Shown in pieces: positions 1 to 5,506 of a stretch of DNA of 13,345 nucleotides. This DNA is from Angelobacter sp036502105 (GTDB taxonomy: Bacteria > Acidobacteriota > Terriglobia > Terriglobales > Acidobacteriaceae), in NCBI GenBank assembly GCA_036502105.1, contig DASXZE010000363.1, positions 1-13,345 on the forward strand. The letters are read 5' to 3'. The position numbers and the translations under genes were made by a program. The notes beneath the pieces were generated by a model. That model searched no databases. It saw nothing but the letters and a program-made list of their open reading frames with translations, and had not been told where the DNA came from. The first letter of the stretch is position 1, and the number at the start of each line of letters is the position of its first letter.

Positions 1-2
1 TA

Positions 3-182
3 CGTCTCACTTTTTATGTCCTGAACACTCTTGTTTCTTCTGCTTTCATGCGTCTCAACCATATTCTTTACGACTGGAAACTGCCTTCCAGTGCGCGAGT
101 GGAAATCGATTTCCACTCGCCGCTGATTTCGCATTTGAACGGCTTGCAGTCGAACAGCGCTTACCGCTATTTATTCTCATAA
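3..182 (+). CDS. 3' end of an unrecognised upstream gene
   Basis: The third forward frame is open from the window edge to a TAA at 180-182, giving at least 59 residues. An internal ATG at 48 would alternatively give a 44-residue protein. The peptide is rich in aromatic and hydrophobic residues, contains VEIDFHSPL near its middle and ends AYRYLFS. I do not recognise the family. An aromatic-rich C-terminus would suit an outer-membrane or secreted protein, but that is weak inference. Support comes from the open frame and from a terminator-like hairpin about 135 bases downstream. About 60 open codons could occur by chance, so the call is tentative. Confidence 0.45.
   Translation, partial: RLTFYVLNTLVSSAFMRLNHILYDWKLPSSARVEIDFHSPLISHLNGLQSNSAYRYLFS
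73..120. repeat. Two adjacent inverted repeats, one a perfect 26-bp palindrome
   Basis: Positions 95-120 are a perfect palindrome without a loop; the left half is GCGAGTGGAAATC and the right half its exact complement. Just before it, 73-79 (ACTGGAA) and 86-92 (TTCCAGT) form a 7-bp inverted repeat with a 6-base spacer. Both dyads share the core TGGAA/TTCCA. They lie inside the probable 3' coding end of the upstream gene. They may be a protein-binding site, a cruciform, or a coincidence of coding sequence. Confidence 0.6.
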
Positions 183-316
183 ATCAAACAAAACAAGTCA
201 GATAAATCCTGCCCGTAACCCCGCCATCCACCCCGCCCGATCTCCCAACTCTTGGCACCACGAGTGCATTACCCAAGGACAAGTTCATTGCTCATAGCTG
301 CGCGATGAATCTCTGA

Positions 317-367
317 GCTGGCCGGACGCATGGATTCCTCTCAAAAACTTTTCCGGCCAGCCTTTTT
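317..367 (+). terminator. Terminator-like hairpin ahead of the di-haem peroxidase gene
   Basis: GCTGGCCGGA (317-326) pairs perfectly with TCCGGCCAGC (352-361) across a 25-base loop and is followed by CTTTTT (362-367). This fits a rho-independent terminator for the gene ending at 182. It also lies only 8 bases before the Shine-Dalgarno sequence of the gene at 389, so it could act as an attenuator if the promoter is upstream of it. Confidence 0.6.
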
Positions 368-386
368 AAAAAATCAAGGAGCATAG
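330..386 (+). CDS. Possible 18-residue leader peptide
   Basis: An ATG at 330 opens 18 codons (MDSSQKLFRPAFLKNQGA) ending with TAG at 384-386, two bases before the ATG of the peroxidase gene. The frame runs through the right arm of the 317-361 hairpin and through the AAGGAG at 376-381, so a translating ribosome would open the hairpin and end next to the next start codon. There is no clear Shine-Dalgarno before it, and an open frame this short is easily due to chance. Confidence 0.2.
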   Translation: MDSSQKLFRPAFLKNQGA

Positions 387-388
387 AC

Positions 389-2494
389 ATGAGGATGAGC
401 AAAAAATTAATGCCCGGCAAATTTTTCAAGCTCGTGCTGTTATTCGTCTGCTGCACTGTGGCTGTTTCCGGCGCTTCCGGCTCTGGATCAGGCAAAGGCA
501 GCAGCGGAGGCGGCAATAGCAACAGCAGCAGCGGAAACAACAACGGCGGCGCAAGCAGTGGCGGCCATAACGGTGAAACTGCCAGCACGGCAAACAACAA
601 TTCCGGTGGAGGCGCTACAACCGGCGGTAACCAGGGCTCAAACCAGGGCGGTGGAAACGGCGGCGGAAATCGCAAACTAGCCTCCCTTAAAACTGTAACT
701 GTACCTGGCCCAACCGCAGCCGAATTGAACGATCTCGTTCGCAACAAAGCTGCTGCCATCGCACTGGGCAAAGCCTTCTTCTGGGAAATGCAGTTCGGCA
801 GCGACGGTTTTACCGCTTGCGCTACCTGCCATTTCAACGCCGGCGCTGACAGCCGCACCAACAACCAGACAGATCCTGGCCTGCGTCGCGTTGACGCCAG
901 CGGAAATCCCTCAGCTGACGCAACTACCTTCCACGGCAGTTTCGGCCCCAACCACCAGCTAAGCGCGGCAGACTTTCCCATGCACAAGCTGGCGGACATC
1001 ACTCGCTCCAATTCTTCAGTCCTTTCTGACAACAACAACATTGTCGGATCGCAAGGCGTTTCTCTCACCAATTTCAATGACGTGGTGCTGGGCCTGGGCC
1101 CGGAAAATGTGACGGTCGTCGCCGATCCCATCTTTGGCATCGTCGATCCCGCTGGCGCTCAGATGAATGTGCGGCAGTCAACACCGCGCAATGCTCCGTC
1201 TGTCATCAACGCAGTTTTCAACTATCGCAACTTCTGGGACGGCCGCGCGCAAAATACCTTCAACGGCGTAGATCCATTCGGGGCCGGCGATCCCAGCGCA
1301 TCGCTTCTGCAGACAGACGCTTCCAGCCTGAGCATTGTTCATGACGTGAAGCTGCGTCTCTCCAACTCAGCGCTCGCCTCGCAGGCCGTTGGACCTCCGG
1401 GCAGCAACATTGAAATGTCCGCCACGGGCCGTCCGTTTGTGAAGATGGGCAAAAAGATGCTCGCCCTCTCGCCGCTCGTCCTGCAGGATGTTTCAACCAA
1501 TGACAGCGTTCTCGGCAGCCTCAGCGCCTATCCATTTACCGGCCTCAACTCTGACTACATCACCATGATTCAGTCGGCGTTCCAGCCAAAATGGTGGAAC
1601 TCAAACGTCATCGTGGATCAAAACAGCAACTTCCTCCATCTTGGCCGCGCTCAAAATACCAATGAGTACACGCAGATGGAATACAACTTCTCCATGTTCT
1701 GGGGCGTAGCCATACAGATGTATGAATCCACGCTCGTTTCAGATAGCTCCCGCTTTGACCAGTTCATGGAAGGGAACCAGACCGCGCTGACCTCTCTGGA
1801 GCAGACCGGCCTTGACCGCTTCCAGGGCAAGGGCGGATGCACCAACTGCCACAACGGCGCTGAAATCACTGACGCCACAGTCTCCAGCATCGCTGCTCGT
1901 GGCGTGGTGGAGCGTTTGTCCGGCGGAGCCTGGCATGATGTGGGCTTCCACAATATCGGCGTCCGTCCCACGGATGACGATATGGGCATTGCCGCCGCAG
2001 ATCCTTCCGGACTGGCATCACTCTCAGCCGCGCAGCTTGCGTCTCTAGGCCAGCTTCCCGGTACTGCAGTTCCGGCCGGTGCGGCAACGGCGGTTCGCGG
2101 CGCGGTAAAAACGCCAGGGCTGCGGAACGTTGAACTCACCGGACCATATTTCTTGAACGGCGGCCAAGCCACTCTCTCTCAACTGGTTGACTTCTATAGC
2201 CGGGGCGGTGACTTCCCGTCGACAGACGTTGATCCCAGTCTCAAGAACGCAGGCTTCAGCGCAGACGATAAAACTGCGGTCGTGGCTTTCCTGAAATCGC
2301 TCACTGACGAACGTGTGCGGTCCCAGAGTGCGCCCTTTGACCATCCTTCACTGATCGTGCCCAGCGGCATGGGAATGACTGACGGCTTTCTCACCGAGCA
2401 GACCATTACCATTCCAGCCACAGGCGCTTCCGGCGGCGCTCCACTGCCCAAGTTCTGTGAGGCAGTTACAGGAGGCGCTCCTGGCTGCAACTGA
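389..2494 (+). CDS. Secreted di-haem cytochrome c peroxidase/MauG-family protein
   Basis: A 701-residue protein with two c-type haem sites, CATCH at 144-148 and CTNCH at 484-488. Family landmarks are FWDGRA around 282-287, the run before the second haem (about 463-488), FHNIGV at 520-525 and a TPGLRNVELTGPYF stretch from about 575. Members reduce hydrogen peroxide or oxidise partner proteins in the periplasm; which applies here is unknown. The N-terminus is a Sec-type signal (KFFKLVLLFVCCTVAVSGA) with no proper lipobox, then a Gly/Ser/Asn linker over residues 29-94. The protein is about twice the usual length of bacterial CcpA, and the haem motifs are 340 residues apart, so an insertion lies between them. 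The start is supported by AAGGAG at 376-381, seven bases before the ATG. The gene stands alone on this strand and converges with the copper-oxidase block. Confidence 0.92.
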   Translation: MRMSKKLMPGKFFKLVLLFVCCTVAVSGASGSGSGKGSSGGGNSNSSSGNNNGGASSGGHNGETASTANNNSGGGATTGGNQGSNQGGGNGGGNRKLASLKTVTVPGPTAAELNDLVRNKAAAIALGKAFFWEMQFGSDGFTACATCHFNAGADSRTNNQTDPGLRRVDASGNPSADATTFHGSFGPNHQLSAADFPMHKLADITRSNSSVLSDNNNIVGSQGVSLTNFNDVVLGLGPENVTVVADPIFGIVDPAGAQMNVRQSTPRNAPSVINAVFNYRNFWDGRAQNTFNGVDPFGAGDPSASLLQTDASSLSIVHDVKLRLSNSALASQAVGPPGSNIEMSATGRPFVKMGKKMLALSPLVLQDVSTNDSVLGSLSAYPFTGLNSDYITMIQSAFQPKWWNSNVIVDQNSNFLHLGRAQNTNEYTQMEYNFSMFWGVAIQMYESTLVSDSSRFDQFMEGNQTALTSLEQTGLDRFQGKGGCTNCHNGAEITDATVSSIAARGVVERLSGGAWHDVGFHNIGVRPTDDDMGIAAADPSGLASLSAAQLASLGQLPGTAVPAGAATAVRGAVKTPGLRNVELTGPYFLNGGQATLSQLVDFYSRGGDFPSTDVDPSLKNAGFSADDKTAVVAFLKSLTDERVRSQSAPFDHPSLIVPSGMGMTDGFLTEQTITIPATGASGGAPLPKFCEAVTGGAPGCN

Positions 2495-2576
2495 GCAAGT
2501 TTGCAAGATAGCCAGCGTGGAGTAGCCCTGCCAGGCTCACTCTTTAGCACCCTCCCCCGGACGGATGGCTGGCTCA

Positions 2577-2612
2577 CGCGGGAACGGAGGTCTCCTTGCC
2601 TCCGTTCCCGCG
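2577..2612. other. Strong hairpin downstream of the peroxidase gene
   Basis: CGCGGGAACGGAGG (2577-2590) and its perfect complement (2599-2612) form a 14-bp stem with an 8-base loop, 82 bases after the peroxidase stop. It is followed by AAAAAC, not a T-tract, so it is not a canonical rho-independent terminator. It may block 3' exonucleases or act with another factor. Confidence 0.6.
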
Positions 2613-2669
2613 AAAAACAAGACTACCGGTAGACACAAGAAACAGGAGGTACCCATAGCAGTAAAAACG

Positions 2670-2711
2670 ATGAGCAAAACCATTCCCCTAAAATTTAGCT
2701 CGACTTCTTAA
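2670..2711 (+). CDS. Possible very small ORF with consensus Shine-Dalgarno
   Basis: AGGAGGT at 2644-2650 is a full Shine-Dalgarno match and nothing else nearby explains it. The ATG at 2670 gives a 13-residue peptide, MSKTIPLKFSSTS, ending in TAA at 2709-2711, but its spacing from the Shine-Dalgarno is long (about 20 bases). The same frame is open back to an ATA at 2655, which has ideal spacing (5 bases) and would give 18 residues. The stop codon is one base before the terminator stem at 2713, so ribosome site, short frame and terminator form a compact unit. I do not recognise the peptide, and a non-coding RNA is an alternative. Confidence 0.25.
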   Translation: MSKTIPLKFSSTS

Positions 2712-2712
2712 T

Positions 2713-2750
2713 AAGGACCAGCAAGTGCATAACTCGGCTGGTCCTTTTTT
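2713..2750 (+). terminator. Rho-independent terminator
   Basis: AAGGACCAGC (2713-2722) pairs perfectly with GCTGGTCCTT (2737-2746) around a 14-base loop, and the T-run continues to 2750. This is the clearest forward terminator after the peroxidase gene and lies directly behind the small open frame ending at 2711. Confidence 0.8.
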
Positions 2751-2764
2751 GCTCGATCCTTACA

Positions 2765-2815
2765 GTGGAGCGCAGAGCCTGCCCTGAGCTTGCCGAAAGT
2801 CGCCCTCCCCTGCGG
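2765..2815 (+). repeat. 51-bp dispersed repeat, copy 1
   Basis: Begins GTGGAG and contains GCCTGCCCTGAGCTTGCCGAA, ending CTGCGG. A second copy in the same orientation lies at 4058-4108 with the same length and few substitutions. The core matches the widespread 'ctgagcttg(t/c)cgaagg' intergenic repeat seen in many environmental bacteria (recalled knowledge, not searched). Confidence 0.75.
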
Positions 2816-2854
2816 GGGAACAATCTTTCTGGATCGAAGGTCGCCCTCCCCTGC
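2799..2854 (+). repeat. 15-bp direct repeat
   Basis: GTCGCCCTCCCCTGC occurs at 2799-2813 and again at 2840-2854. The first copy is part of the 51-bp repeat, so the second looks like a partial duplication of its 3' end. Confidence 0.6.
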
Positions 2855-3016
2855 AAATTCCAAATGCAAATGGCCACCGCATTAGTGTGGCAACGCGCCC
2901 TATGCCGTGCCGTGATTCTTTTCCTTATCAGTGTTGTCGGTGCAAATCAGTGGTAAGTTTTGCCTTTCCCAATTCCGGCGATTACCGATTTTGGCAATTC
3001 TGGCAATCTTTTGTGT

Positions 3017-3123
3017 CCCTCAGCCTGCATCTCTCAGCCAGAAACCCCACCCGGCTATTGAAGTTTTGTTGCAAACAAAAGGCAAATTGACATTCAACCG
3101 GACGATCACCGCGCGGTCGAAGT
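3017..3123 (+). repeat. Degenerate tandem repeat, unit 1
   Basis: Shares ordered blocks with 3188-3293: CCCTCAGCC, CTCTCAGCCAG, CCCCACCCGG, GTTTTGTTG, AAACAAAA, CATTCAAC and GTCGAAG. The block order and nearly the same spacing are kept, while the DNA between blocks has diverged. Each unit is preceded by a 'tatcag...aatcag' motif (2926-2957 and 3141-3166), so the duplicated segment is probably about 170-215 bp. Confidence 0.65.
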
Positions 3124-3187
3124 TCTTTCGAGGCTGCTTTTATCAGAGAAATCCGTGCGAATCAGCGGGTAGGTTTGCCCGTTGCGA

Positions 3188-3293
3188 CCCTCAGCCGATA
3201 GCTCTCAGCCAGTACCCCACCCGGGGTACGACGTTTTGTTGAAAACAAAAACTCAAGTGCCATTCAACAGCCTTATGACTGCCTTGTCGAAGC
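3188..3293 (+). repeat. Degenerate tandem repeat, unit 2
   Basis: Second copy of the 3017-3123 unit, in the same orientation. It keeps the CTCTCAGCCAG and CCCCACCCGG blocks at 3202-3222 and GTTTTGTTG with AAACAAAA from about 3233. No coding potential is evident. Confidence 0.65.
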
Positions 3294-3500
3294 CACTTTT
3301 CCTTCAAGTTTCAGGTTTGTTTTGGCTGCTTCTGAATGCTGATTGCTAGTTGTCCGGCCAACTGTTGACGGCCATCTGCTAAATTTTCAAAGATCTTCTG
3401 GCTCACACCCTGGGGCGCAGCCAGACTATAGACGATTTATAGATACGAATCAATAGCGAAATGGGACACTGTCCTGGCACAAAAACTGAAGAGAAGGCCC

Positions 3501-3574
3501 ATCAGTGTTAACATTGAAAATCAGTGGTAAAGCTCTGGCCTTCCTCTGTGTTCCTTTGTGTCCTCTGTGGTAAA
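3501..3574 (+). repeat. Dispersed repeat fragment with decameric TTCC(T/C)NTGTG units
   Basis: ATCAGTGTTA...AATCAGTGGTAAA (3501-3531) matches 2927-2957 and more weakly 3142-3171. It is followed at 3541-3570 by three near-tandem decamers: TTCCTCTGTG, TTCCTTTGTG and TCCTCTGTGG. This 'cctctgtgtcctctgtgg' string is a familiar intergenic repeat in environmental genomes. It abuts the broken 5' end of the pseudogene at 3599. Confidence 0.65.
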
Positions 3575-3598
3575 TGGTTTTGACTTTTTCGGACGTAG

Positions 3599-4010
3599 CT
3601 TGCGACAAATACGGCGAGATCAACTATCCCCTTCGGCCAACAAGGTCCGGCAATCGTAGTGGTGAGCGGCTTCAGCGTGAAAGGGAAGCCAGTTAGCGTG
3701 CAGGTGGACACACTCTATTCCGGCACCATGCTGATCTATTCCGCGTCAGTGGCCAAACTGAGCTTCACTCCAGACGCTACAGCCAAAAAGCGCTTCTTCC
3801 CATTCATCGATGGCGGCGTTCAGATGATTGAGGCCCCGCAGCCGCGCAGACATTCGGCAGCCATATCTCCTGAAAAACACGCCCATTTATTTCCCCACTC
3901 CAGGCGTGCATGAGCCAGACGGAATGTTCGACGGAACCGTGGGCGCCGAACTATTCCGTGGCCATGTTCTCACGCTGAACTTTCATCAGAACCAGTTTTC
4001 AATCAGCTGA
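3599..4010 (+). pseudogene. Truncated, frameshifted retropepsin-like aspartic protease
   Basis: From 3602 one frame reads STIPFGQQGPAIVVV, then SGFSVKGKPVSVQVDTLYSG (3662 onward), then TMLIYSASVAKLSF, up to about 3840. Another frame continues with NTPIYFPTPGVHEPDGMFDG and then TVGAELFRGHVLTLNFHQNQ, ending at TGA 4008-4010. The order of a VDT..SGT active-site-like segment and a late G.ELFRGHVLTL(N/D)F segment suits the retropepsin-like aspartic protease family. The two halves need a net frame change between about 3838 and 3875; a short third-frame piece, QTFGSH, lies between, so there may be two indels. The 5' end is lost: a stop at 3596-3598 and repeat DNA come directly before it. The family call is from motif memory. 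Confidence 0.5.
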
Positions 4011-4057
4011 TAATCAATTGAAGATAAATTCAAGAAGTTTGTTCCGCATAAACAATC

Positions 4058-4108
4058 GTGGAGAGCAAAGCCTGCCCTGAGCTTGCCGAAGGGCGCTCTC
4101 GCCTGCGG
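4058..4108 (+). repeat. 51-bp dispersed repeat, copy 2
   Basis: Second copy of the 2765-2815 element, in the same orientation, from GTGGAG to CTGCGG. The two copies flank the repeat-rich region and the pseudogene. The core GCCTGCCCTGAGCTTGCCGAA is unchanged. Confidence 0.75.
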
Positions 4109-4159
4109 TCGCTGGTCTCATGGGCCTGCATAATTTTCCGCATCGCAAATCATTTCTGC

Positions 4160-4199
4160 AAAAAAATTGGGGCTGCCGTTTTGCGGTGTCGGCAGCCCC
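4160..4199 (-). terminator. Rho-independent terminator of the minus-strand block
   Basis: GGGGCTGCCG (4169-4178) and CGGCAGCCCC (4190-4199) form a perfect 10-bp GC-rich stem with an 11-base loop. The A-run at 4160-4166 reads as seven T on the minus strand right after the stem. It lies about 95 bases downstream of the SCO-cytochrome stop codon at 4294. Confidence 0.85.
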
Positions 4200-4203
4200 G
4201 TTC

Positions 4204-4238
4204 ACGACTGTAGTACCATCGGGCAGGCCCACAGTCGT
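4204..4238 (-). repeat. 8-bp inverted repeat in the SCO 3' untranslated region
   Basis: ACGACTGT (4204-4211) and ACAGTCGT (4231-4238) are exact complements with a 19-base loop, between the stop codon and the main terminator. It would form a second hairpin in the 3' untranslated RNA. No function is assigned. Confidence 0.5.
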
Positions 4239-4293
4239 AACTTGTTGAATAGCGCTTGTCTCCGCGCTACCAAAATTGAATCTCGTTAGAAAC

Positions 4294-5325
4294 TTATCTG
4301 TTGCTTCCTACTGTCGCCGCATTCGTGCCTGCGATTTTGCCTTTTACACCAGCTTCGCCGGCCGATGCATCCGCTTGCGGTGTACCATTCTGTGTTTGCA
4401 GGAAGTTCAGCAGTGATTCCAGGTCCACCGGAGCGATCCGCAGATTGGGCATAATGACCTGCTTGTATTTCTCAAACAGGGCTGTGGCGGTGGGATCTTT
4501 CGTGGCCAGCATCTTGTCCGGCTCGGATATGAATCGCGCCAGCCACCCGCGGGCCCGCTGATTGGTTACTCCCAGAAGATCTGGGCCAATCTTGTCTCCG
4601 TGGCCAATGGTGTGGCACGCAGCGCAGTGCGTGGCAAAAATGTACCGGCCTTTGTCTGATATGTCGATGGGAGCAGCCTGGTCATAATTCGCTTTCGCGT
4701 CGATGGCTTTGGCGTTCTTCCAGCTATCGAGCCAGTTGCCGATCACCAGGCTCAGAAAACGCGCATTGTCTGTGGCTGAGTTGCGCATCCACTGGCCTGT
4801 AGGTTCGTTGCCGATCAACACTGACGGTGTGTGTCCGTCGCGGTCATTGGGATCAGGCTCGCTGTAAAGCCCAAGCTTCTTGCTGATCAGGTCAATGTCT
4901 TCTTTTTTGCCGGTAAGAAAAGTCCAGCCCGGGCCGACGTGAAATTTTTCCGCGTATGACTTGAGTACTGCCGGCGTGTCATGCGTTGGATCAATGCTGA
5001 TTGAATAAAAGAAGATGTCCTTGCCCACGCGGTCGCCCAGCATTTTTTGTACTTGCACCAGGCGAGCGGTTTCCAGCGGGCAGGCATCCACGCAATGCGT
5101 ATAGATAAGATCAAGGACGACGCTCTTGCCTTTAAGCACATCGTCGTAAAAATGAACTTTGGTCCCATCCTGTGTGGTAAGTGTGACGTTGGGAAAGTAA
5201 TTTGCTCCGTAATGGTTTGCCGCCATCGCCGGCTCGCACAACATTGAAACGGCAATCGCCAACAAACCTAGAGCTGCCAGCGTTGTGGTCTTTTTAATTT
5301 TCTTAAACCCGATTTCCCGAAACAT
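4294..5325 (-). CDS. SCO1/SenC-cytochrome c fusion protein
   Basis: A 343-residue exported protein. Residues 1-36 are a Sec signal ending at AMA. Residues about 40-205 are a thioredoxin-fold SCO domain with the copper-binding CVDAC (Cys78 and Cys82) in THCVDACP, and the probable third ligand His165 in DGHTPS. SCO proteins bind copper and reduce or metallate copper enzymes, classically the CuA site of cytochrome oxidase. Residues about 222-312 are a class I cytochrome c domain with CAACH (234-238) and a likely axial Met292 in IMPNL. The tail is Ala/Gly-rich. No cytochrome oxidase genes are seen; the neighbour 181 bases upstream on the same strand is a multicopper oxidase, so copper delivery to or electron exchange with that enzyme is the natural inference. 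The ATG at 5325 has a modest GAGAGG upstream. Confidence 0.9.
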   Translation of the reverse strand: MFREIGFKKIKKTTTLAALGLLAIAVSMLCEPAMAANHYGANYFPNVTLTTQDGTKVHFYDDVLKGKSVVLDLIYTHCVDACPLETARLVQVQKMLGDRVGKDIFFYSISIDPTHDTPAVLKSYAEKFHVGPGWTFLTGKKEDIDLISKKLGLYSEPDPNDRDGHTPSVLIGNEPTGQWMRNSATDNARFLSLVIGNWLDSWKNAKAIDAKANYDQAAPIDISDKGRYIFATHCAACHTIGHGDKIGPDLLGVTNQRARGWLARFISEPDKMLATKDPTATALFEKYKQVIMPNLRIAPVDLESLLNFLQTQNGTPQADASAGEAGVKGKIAGTNAATVGSNR

Positions 5326-5343
5326 TATGGCCTCTCAACTTTT

Positions 5344-5391
5344 CTGGTTCCGCTTTTATCCGGTTCCGCGTTTACTGGTTCCACGTTTCTT
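5344..5391 (-). repeat. Three-copy 15-16 bp tandem repeat upstream of the SCO gene
   Basis: Forward-strand units are ctggttccgcttttat (5344-5359), ccggttccgcgttta (5360-5374) and ctggttccacgtttctt (5375-5391). On the coding strand each carries GNGGAACC(A/G)G. They lie 19-66 bases before the SCO start codon. The spacing, about 1.5 helical turns, does not put the units on one DNA face, so slippage or an RNA role is as likely as operator sites. Confidence 0.6.
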
Positions 5392-5400
5392 AGGTCAGGC

Positions 5401-5476
5401 CCGGTGGAGAACTCCCGTCCACGCCGATGCCATGCACGAATCGCATGAGATCGGCGCGACAGAAACTATCCACCGG
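5401..5476 (-). other. Nested intercistronic hairpin between oxidase and SCO genes
   Basis: Three nested pairings are exact. The outer is CCGGTGGA (5401-5408) with TCCACCGG (5469-5476), the middle is CGCCGAT (5422-5428) with ATCGGCG (5450-5456), and the inner is CATGC (5431-5435) with GCATG (5443-5447) around a 7-base loop. A 2x2 internal loop separates the inner two. No T-run follows on the minus strand, so it does not look like a terminator. It may set mRNA stability or unequal expression of the two genes. Confidence 0.55.
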
Positions 5477-5506
5477 CCCGGTTGCAGCACCACCTTCGAG
5501 CGCAGC

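Larger units (their letters stand above)
2495..3598. other. Gene-poor, repeat-rich intergenic region
   Basis: No convincing gene longer than 20 codons is seen here. The stretch holds a 14-bp-stem hairpin (2577-2612), a possible mini-gene with terminator (2644-2750), a 51-bp repeat (2765-2815) with a second copy at 4058, a degenerate tandem duplication (3017-3293) and short motifs of the 'atcagtg...aatcagtggtaa' and 'cctctgtg' kinds (3501-3574). Open frames in this part translate to repeat-derived peptides. It looks like a decayed stretch that has collected dispersed repeats between convergent genes. Confidence 0.7.

Noticed and set aside
389..490. Lipoprotein signal at the double cysteine of the peroxidase leader
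   Set aside because: The residues before Cys21 are Leu-Phe-Val; a lipobox needs a small residue at -1.
292..1140. 282-residue minus-strand open frame rich in Pro and Leu
   Set aside because: It is the antisense of the signal peptide, Gly/Ser/Asn linker and first haem domain of the peroxidase gene, with no family resemblance.
2577..2612. Rho-independent terminator for the peroxidase gene
   Set aside because: The stem is perfect but no T-run follows on either strand, so it is reported only as a hairpin.
3017..3293. Possible CRISPR-like repeat-spacer array
   Set aside because: There are only two long, diverged units with unequal blocks; there is no regular repeat-spacer spacing and no cas gene.
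3508..3711. Minus-strand frame containing LPQRTQRNTEEG
   Set aside because: The peptide is the well-known spurious translation of the 'cctctgtg' dispersed repeat and is not a gene.
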